A DNA stretch of 64,000 nucleotides, taken from positions 1 through 64,000 of the forward strand of contig CAJXMO010000013.1 of NCBI GenBank assembly GCA_913056495.1. Reading direction: 5' to 3'. The notes below the pieces were generated by a model. It saw only the letters and a list, made by a program, of their open reading frames with translations, had not been told where the DNA came from and did not search any database. Shown one piece after another: positions 59,801-64,000 of the stretch; the first letter of the stretch is position 1, and the number at the start of each line of letters is the position of its first letter. A program made the translations under genes and the position numbers. Source of the DNA: an uncultured Alteromonadaceae bacterium. Its GTDB lineage: Bacteria > Pseudomonadota > Gammaproteobacteria > Enterobacterales > Alteromonadaceae.

Positions 59801-60129
59801 AATTTATAGCCGTCATATACCCCATCTTGCGGACGATTATAAAATAAAATAGCCTGATTGGCCGTTGGGGTCACTACAGGTGCCGGTGCGGTTGGGTCAG
59901 CACCCACAATACAAGTTTCATTTCTTTCATCCGGTACGGTTGGCGGTGCACAAAAAATGGGTTCAGGATCAACACACATCTGACCGCTTGCATCCGGGAC
60001 CTGTGGCGTATCACAAGTTAATAAGATTTCACCCGATTTAAGATCTTCTTCAGTGCCGCCACAAGAAACAAGCGATACACTGACCAATGCTGCCAGTGGC
60101 AACATGCTTAGCTTTTGATTAAATTTCAT
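55819..60129 (-). CDS. pullulanase-type GH13 lipoprotein with C-terminal X25-like repeats
   Basis: A 1436-residue debranching enzyme with the lipobox SLVSC near residue 23, suggesting a surface lipoprotein. A Cys/Pro-rich linker is followed by a CBM41-like starch-binding region (about 95-260), a CBM48-like module (about 350-440; VWAPTASQVNLKVYD) and the GH13 barrel (about 470-1000). Catalytic motifs are DVVYNHT, GFRFDIMGH (nucleophile Asp716), YGEGWNFGG (acid/base Glu744) and VSKHDNETLWD. Three C-terminal repeats begin near residues 1100, 1218 and 1330. I chose the ATG at 60129 (AGGAG 7 bases before) over an in-frame TTG two codons earlier. Confidence 0.94.
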   Translation of the reverse strand: MKFNQKLSMLPLAALVSVSLVSCGGTEEDLKSGEILLTCDTPQVPDASGQMCVDPEPIFCAPPTVPDERNETCIVGADPTAPAPVVTPTANQAILFYNRPQDGVYDGYKLHTWNNETCDAYAESAIAPGWDNGLIPDGEDPTYGAYWILELKEGYSDCANFIIHIGTDDAGKEMGGSDWQMSLVQDDPDFVRMNFTFSKVASVFEYPIPSLGEQKLAIEDYAAHWIDANTLVWDLDTSDVVEVKIHHSANADISVDDDSNVSGETVSFTETDLTDAQKARAPVINAWAAFANNLTADEAKALVKQQLVAVAYNAEGEATTATYVQTAKALDALYTLGENDADEAVLGTVYENGMIKNSVWAPTASQVNLKVYDAAKAEVASHPMTFDEVSGLWSYEAAVADLDRQFYQYEITVYHHVNKQVETLLTSDPYSVSLSINGEYSQFVNLEDEDLKPADWETHSIPTITHLEDAVLLEGHIRDFSINDETVTEANRGKYLAFTETDSNAVKYLKRLADAGVTHFHMLPANDIATIEEDESERIDLTNTVAELCAVKAAASVCGTESNSDSLWQVLASYTSDYEPKKAQALITEIKDIDGFNWGYDPHHFNAPEGSYASDPDGVARILEMRQMNQALHNLGLRVVLDVVYNHTSASGLWDNSVFDKVVPGYYHRRNEVTGSVENSSCCDNTATEHQMFDKFIKDSLVLWTEAYKFDGFRFDIMGHIPKSTILEAREMVAAIDSDTYFYGEGWNFGGDVQNDRLFEQARQDNMAGLEIGTFNDRPRDDIRNAELFKQDGSLDSQDHIRLGLAGTLADFPLMGNLGSVATGSSFARASYAKDPADIINYVSKHDNETLWDQLQYGLPASYSLDERVRAHNIAASIPVLSQGIPFFQLGVDLMRSKSMDRDSYNSGDWFNYIDLSMQQHNWNIGLPPAEKNEAKWEQIAQLLYSVAKPESMELQMSSDVFTEFLQIRSQTPLLRLTNAQDIIDRVGFHNIGSRQTQGLIVMSIDDGTDWADLDPNLDALVVVINGTSNEQNHTVATAEGFELHSILQSSVDSVVAGASFSQGEGEGTFNVPALTTAVFVKPQGDAQGTGLSAQATQGVPDVVPFGDTLVYLKGDMNGWSNDTPTEYKGNGIYQVAVSLNAGQTYGFKFADADWATVNFGTENGTDGTVTLDTNKTLTAGGDSGNLSFTPDMDATYIFSFDASDKDAPVLNIVNEEPFVGTSVLLRGDMNGWGESDAFTYEGGRIYTFSTSLVAGTYGFKIASADWSTVNYGAESADMTQVALGVTSHLAQSNDNLSLILAEDADLVFIFDMTDLQPKLRVFTAEFFADTQVYIRGSMNSWGESDLLSYNGDGSYSIDLELSAGDYQFKIASADWSTVDLGAVSEDVAEVEAGTDEALVFKGANLTFNAAESGTYRFLVTGPDGSSPTLNLSLLP

Positions 60130-60164
60130 AGTCAAACTCCTAAATTTGTTTTAGCCAATGGCAA

Positions 60165-63098
60165 TTACATTGAGTAATTCACACCCAAATAGAACTGACG
60201 ACCAAAGTATTGAATGGTGCCGGTTTTAGCCTCTGTGCCAAAGTAGCTTTTGGTGGGTGCATCCGTCAGGTTATTTGCCTGAAACAGCACACTTAAGCTA
60301 TCTGTGAACTTGTAAGAAGCTTGATAATCGAGCACGGTTTCAGCGTCATAGTTAACAATCTGGGTATCGATTGCGGTTTGGTCTGAAACAAATTTATCGC
60401 GGTAACGCACACTAATTCGGGTTTCAAAGTCTTTGTATTCCCAAAATGCGGTTCCTGTGAATAGGTTTTTAGATAAGCCTGGCAAACTGGTTTGAAATTT
60501 ATCTCCCCCTACATTTTGTTCCTGGGTAATTTCACTTTCTGTGTATGAATAATTTAAATTCACCCCAAGGCCTGAAAACAACTCAGGTAACTCAACAAAA
60601 ATTTTGGTATATGACAACTCAAGTCCACGCAAATAACCGCCGTTTTCATCATTAAAAGCCAGATCAAAATTACTGTTATAAGTGCTGACAGGTACGCCGT
60701 TATCATTCTCAACCGTTTGTGGAATGGGGAAACCAAACCCGGCAAAATCAAAATTCGGAATCTTAATGGTTTGAATACCGGTTGATTCTATATCTTTGTA
60801 GAATAATGCTAATGCCAACGAGCCGGACGCATCTTCAAAATAGCGTTCAAACGACAAGTCATACTGAGTCGCATAGAAAGGTTTTAGCGCAGGGTTATTG
60901 GTTGCACTACCGGTTACTTCACCCGTTGTGGTATTAATATTGTATGACGCCTGAGCAGCCAAACGATGAATTGGCGGACGCGACATGACTTTAGCGGCAG
61001 CAAAACGAATTTGGTCGTTTTCGGTCACTTTAAAGTTCAGATTAAGCTGAGGCAGGTAATCTGTATATTCAATTCCGCGAACCGTCTGGCTGTAGTCTGT
61101 ATTGATTAAACCAGCTTCATCCTGAATATTTTGCGCACCGGCTTCTAGATCGCCGTTTACATTTTTTAATTCAGTTGCCGATTGTTCAGTATCTACCATA
61201 CGAACGCCTAAGTTACCTGTTACCGGCACCCCTAGAAATTCTGTATCAATATTAGCCATCAGGTAAGCGGCAAATACGTCTTCGTATACGTCACCACTTT
61301 GTACAACTGACCAGGCATAATCACTGGTGACCGGATAAGTTTCCAAGTTAGCAACGCCGGCAGTATTCCCCCAAGTTTGCACCGGCTGCGGTGTTCCTTG
61401 AGGAAACCAGGCATTTAAGGCCTTATTCATATCAATTGCTAAATAGCTTGGGAAATAAGAAAACTCGCCTTCCCAATCGACAACTTCAACCATATCTTCA
61501 GTCAGTCTAAGTGGCGGCTCATTATTAGAAAATAAGGCGTCACTGCCGTATTCAAAAACCTGACGTTTGGCTGTGTATTCACGCTCTGACCAGCGCGCAC
61601 CAAATTCTACTGAACGGAAAAAGTCATTATCTAAGGTATATTTAAAATCAAATTTAACCGCATCAACCTGATCTGAATAAATATAAGGATAAATCCCGTA
61701 TTTAGAGACCATAACCTTGTTTATATCTGAAAATGCTTCGGCCTGACTGAAGCCGACATCTGGTAAATTCAGACCATTTAAGCCATATGAAATTGAAATA
61801 TTGGTATCCAGCACAGGATCATCCAAAGTCGCATCTTCAGCAACCAGGCTCCACAACAAGCCATTTCTGAAATCACTGTCTGCTGCAGAATGCGAAACAT
61901 CCATAGTGAATTGCAGATTATCTGTGACAAACCAGTCTGCATTGACGCCATAACTGGTAATACTGTTCACTTTATTATTATTGTCGTTAGCAATTTCGAT
62001 TCGGGTGAAACCATTAGACTGACGATTAATGGTACCGCCAATAACATATTTATCATTTTCCTGAACCAGATTCGCCAAAGCCGCCTGAGCAGGTTCAAAT
62101 TTGACCCGTAAACCGCGGGCAAATTCTTCTGAATCAAACTTGGATTTAAAATAATCTGCCTTTAATACAAAATTATCCGTCGGCGCATATTCAATTACGC
62201 CCATTAAACCGGTTCGGGTTTCAGCGCCGCCTCTGTGCTGCAGCTCCATACCTTCACTTAAATACTCGCAGCCATAACATTCATCTTCCCGACCATTTGC
62301 AATGTCGGCATCAATTTCAGACTGAATATTATCAACGTCCAGAGTTCGGCTATATGACAAACCAATGAATTGAGTAGATACACTAGGTTGATATAAGCGA
62401 GCCGCGCCAATCGCTACACCCAGTGTTTCATCTAAAAATTTGCCTTGATAGGAAACACTTAATCGATGACCGGTATCTTCTGCATCATACACTTCGCTTG
62501 CCCGGTCATTTTTCATCATGCGTGCATTAGCTGAAATTTTATAATCATCGCGAATGCTCAGCGGACTGGCTGTCGTTAATTCAACGGTACCGGCAACACC
62601 GCCTTCAATTAACGAAGCTTTTGGTGATTTATATACGGCACCGGAAGTAATTAATTCTGATGGGTACTGGTCAAACTCAATATTTCGTTCGCCTTTGGTT
62701 GATACCTGTTCGCGACCGTTTAAAGTGGTAAACACAAATCCACCCGCCAACCCCCGGATATTAATTTCACCGGATTGACCATTGGTTCTGACTGCAGAAA
62801 TCCCCGGCAGTCGGGTTAAGGCGTCAGAGATAGAGACATCAGGCAAAGCGCCTAGATCATCTGCTGAAATTTGCTCAGATACCGTATCTGAAAAGCGCTT
62901 AGTATTAATAGAATCGATTAAACTTCGACGAAAACCAGTAATCGTGATGGTTTCCATCATTTCTTCTTGTTCTGAAATCGATTGATTTTCTGCATCCTCG
63001 CTTGGTGCATTACTTTCTGCGGTATAAGCAGAAAGTGGTAACACTAAGCCAGCGGCACAGAGTGCTTTTGTAAGTGTGTTAGGTTTAAATAAAGACAT
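60165..63098 (-). CDS. TonB-dependent receptor for maltodextrins
   Basis: A 977-residue outer-membrane receptor with a signal peptide (about 1-27), a TonB box-like segment METITITGFR, a plug domain (about 60-180; DALTRLPGISAVRTNGQSGEINIRG) and a C-terminal barrel ending in GRQFYLGVNYSM. It belongs to the Alteromonadales/Xanthomonadales carbohydrate-type receptors. It is the first gene of the starch locus, and its pullulanase neighbour argues for a maltodextrin substrate, which is inference. I chose the ATG at 63098, with GGGGAG upstream, over one 18 codons earlier. Confidence 0.9.
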   Translation of the reverse strand: MSLFKPNTLTKALCAAGLVLPLSAYTAESNAPSEDAENQSISEQEEMMETITITGFRRSLIDSINTKRFSDTVSEQISADDLGALPDVSISDALTRLPGISAVRTNGQSGEINIRGLAGGFVFTTLNGREQVSTKGERNIEFDQYPSELITSGAVYKSPKASLIEGGVAGTVELTTASPLSIRDDYKISANARMMKNDRASEVYDAEDTGHRLSVSYQGKFLDETLGVAIGAARLYQPSVSTQFIGLSYSRTLDVDNIQSEIDADIANGREDECYGCEYLSEGMELQHRGGAETRTGLMGVIEYAPTDNFVLKADYFKSKFDSEEFARGLRVKFEPAQAALANLVQENDKYVIGGTINRQSNGFTRIEIANDNNNKVNSITSYGVNADWFVTDNLQFTMDVSHSAADSDFRNGLLWSLVAEDATLDDPVLDTNISISYGLNGLNLPDVGFSQAEAFSDINKVMVSKYGIYPYIYSDQVDAVKFDFKYTLDNDFFRSVEFGARWSEREYTAKRQVFEYGSDALFSNNEPPLRLTEDMVEVVDWEGEFSYFPSYLAIDMNKALNAWFPQGTPQPVQTWGNTAGVANLETYPVTSDYAWSVVQSGDVYEDVFAAYLMANIDTEFLGVPVTGNLGVRMVDTEQSATELKNVNGDLEAGAQNIQDEAGLINTDYSQTVRGIEYTDYLPQLNLNFKVTENDQIRFAAAKVMSRPPIHRLAAQASYNINTTTGEVTGSATNNPALKPFYATQYDLSFERYFEDASGSLALALFYKDIESTGIQTIKIPNFDFAGFGFPIPQTVENDNGVPVSTYNSNFDLAFNDENGGYLRGLELSYTKIFVELPELFSGLGVNLNYSYTESEITQEQNVGGDKFQTSLPGLSKNLFTGTAFWEYKDFETRISVRYRDKFVSDQTAIDTQIVNYDAETVLDYQASYKFTDSLSVLFQANNLTDAPTKSYFGTEAKTGTIQYFGRQFYLGVNYSM

Positions 63099-63221
63099 AG
63101 GTACTCCCCAATTGTCATTAATGTGAATGAACGCCCTGTCACCAGCGCTCATCTAACAAAACATTTTGTTAAATTAATGTTTAAAAAATTATAGAAACAA
63201 AATAATAATTGGGATATAGTC

Positions 63222-63237
63222 TTGCATACGTATTCAA
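63222..63237. promoter_or_regulatory. LacI-type (MalR-like) operator 1
   Basis: TTGCATACGTATTCAA is symmetric about a central CG except for one pair. It lies about 130 bases upstream of the TonB receptor start, near a TATAAT (minus strand, 63188-63193). The sequence resembles maltose-regulator operators of marine bacteria; the regulator is not in the window. Confidence 0.6.
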
Positions 63238-63321
63238 TAGTAATACTTATTGATATTTAAAACTTAATAATCTTTATATTCAATGAGTTAAAGCTGGTTG
63301 AATTATCGAACCCGGAAAATC

Positions 63322-63339
63322 TATGCATACGTATGCATA
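63322..63339. promoter_or_regulatory. LacI-type (MalR-like) operator 2, perfect palindrome
   Basis: TATGCATACGTATGCATA is an 18-base perfect palindrome that shares the core GCATACGTAT with operator 1. The two centres are about 101 bases apart, a spacing that could allow DNA looping. It lies between the divergent TonB receptor and membrane-sensor genes and could act on either. Confidence 0.7.
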
Positions 63340-63548
63340 TCTAACAGTTAACAATTTAATAAATCAGTGAAGTCGCTCATTGAGTCAAATTTAGCTTTAT
63401 CACTTGATTTCAGGCACTTAAACACCGCCGAAAGACTTACTTTTAAAGTAATCTAAAGCCAAGCCGATACTTAGTTTGTAAACAAGCTTTATTATTTAGA
63501 CTAAACTTGAATAAGAACTTCGCTGGCGAGAACGTTGAGAATCCACTT

Positions 63549-64000
63549 GTGTTATCACTATTAAAAGTAAAACTAATAGAATTTTGTGAAAGTGGTATAC
63601 CTGCTAACGCAGAATTAGAAATCAAAAGAAAAATATTTATTCTCAACCTGTTTGCTTTGGTTGGTTCCTCTATTACGGGTGTACTTGGGGTAACTGCTTT
63701 TTTCCACAATGATCTCATCTTGTCATCTTCTTTAATTATTTCCTGCACCGCTTTTTATGCAAGCCACCTATATTTAAAAATAACCAACAACTACAAGGCA
63801 CCAGCCAGAGGGCTTTTGTTTGCCCTGTCGGTACTCATGTTATATTTGGTTTATTCAGGGGGCGTAGAAAACACAGGGCCATTATGGATATTTATAATTC
63901 CTCCGGTAGCTTTATTTTTAGGGGGCCTGACATCGGGTCTGGTGAGCATATTTTTGTTTATCGGCTGTTGTATTTTCCTGATGTTTTATGAGCAGGGCAG
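63549..64000 (+). CDS. N-terminal part of a membrane sensor protein (cut by window end)
   Basis: A reading frame stays open from 63447 to the right edge. The likely start is GTG at 63549, with a weak GAGAAT site; TTG at 63507 is an alternative. The translation gives at least four membrane helices: residues around FILNLFALVGSSITGVLG, then a helix, then a segment with GGVENTGPLWIFIIPPVALF and LTSGLVSIFLFIGCC. The VENTGPLW motif is typical of multi-helix sensors that precede GGDEF or histidine-kinase domains. The output domain lies beyond the window. Confidence 0.7.
   Translation, partial: MLSLLKVKLIEFCESGIPANAELEIKRKIFILNLFALVGSSITGVLGVTAFFHNDLILSSSLIISCTAFYASHLYLKITNNYKAPARGLLFALSVLMLYLVYSGGVENTGPLWIFIIPPVALFLGGLTSGLVSIFLFIGCCIFLMFYEQG

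Noticed and set aside
63443-63748. Minus-strand open frame of 101 codons
   Set aside because: It is antisense to the membrane-sensor frame, whose translation has clear transmembrane helices and a recognisable family motif.

Overview
The window looks like chromosomal DNA of a marine gammaproteobacterium of the Alteromonadales (Alteromonas/Catenovulum-like). The evidence is moderately AT-rich DNA, a gene set typical of that order (syd-queF-ppnN block, TIGR03899 protein, RegB/RegA pair, DUF1302/DUF1329/RND cluster), many c-di-GMP proteins, and TonB-dependent glycan uptake. Genus is inference only. I see no insertion sequence, prophage, integrase or CRISPR array.

Region by region: (1) The left edge holds a leftward rRNA-type promoter whose operon lies outside the window. 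A sensor kinase, a convergent regB-regA-like two-component pair and sppA follow. (2) 6.2-13.0 kb is a leftward four-gene cluster (DUF1302 barrel, DUF1329, YCF48/BNR protein, RND/MMPL transporter) that probably moves a hydrophobic compound across the envelope. (3) 13.3-13.7 kb has an intact initiator tRNA followed by two decayed copies of itself. (4) 13.8-17.1 kb has a TIGR03899 protein and a response regulator with a c-di-GMP phosphodiesterase domain. (5) 17.2-22.2 kb is the leucine operon leuABCD behind a readable attenuator with a leader peptide carrying four consecutive Leu codons. (6) 22.6-40.8 kb is housekeeping and signalling: a GH15/phosphorylase-kinase-like protein, an HD-GYP phosphodiesterase, an Atm1-like ABC exporter, a Kef-type antiporter, two diguanylate cyclases, syd, queF, ppnN, an SDR, a degenerate HD-GYP/HDOD-like protein and an NAD-type isocitrate dehydrogenase. 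(7) 40.9-48.3 kb has a secreted pectate lyase, a START-domain protein, ppc, an EamA permease with an unusual leader, and a GST-like protein. (8) 48.3-63.1 kb is a leftward starch/maltodextrin utilisation locus: TonB receptor, lipoprotein pullulanase, lipoprotein alpha-amylase, GH31 alpha-glucosidase, VOC protein, carbohydrate-module esterase and a YbaY/META lipoprotein. Two LacI-type palindromes lie upstream of the receptor. The right edge cuts a membrane-sensor gene.

The starch locus reads as one working unit. The receptor would import maltodextrins, and pullulanase and amylase anchored in the outer membrane would debranch and cut starch. The alpha-glucosidase would then finish the oligosaccharides. 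The most interesting non-coding elements are the leu attenuator, a possible dual terminator/start-codon switch ahead of the EamA permease, the decayed tRNA copies, and palindromic operators upstream of the pectate lyase, ppc and the TonB receptor.
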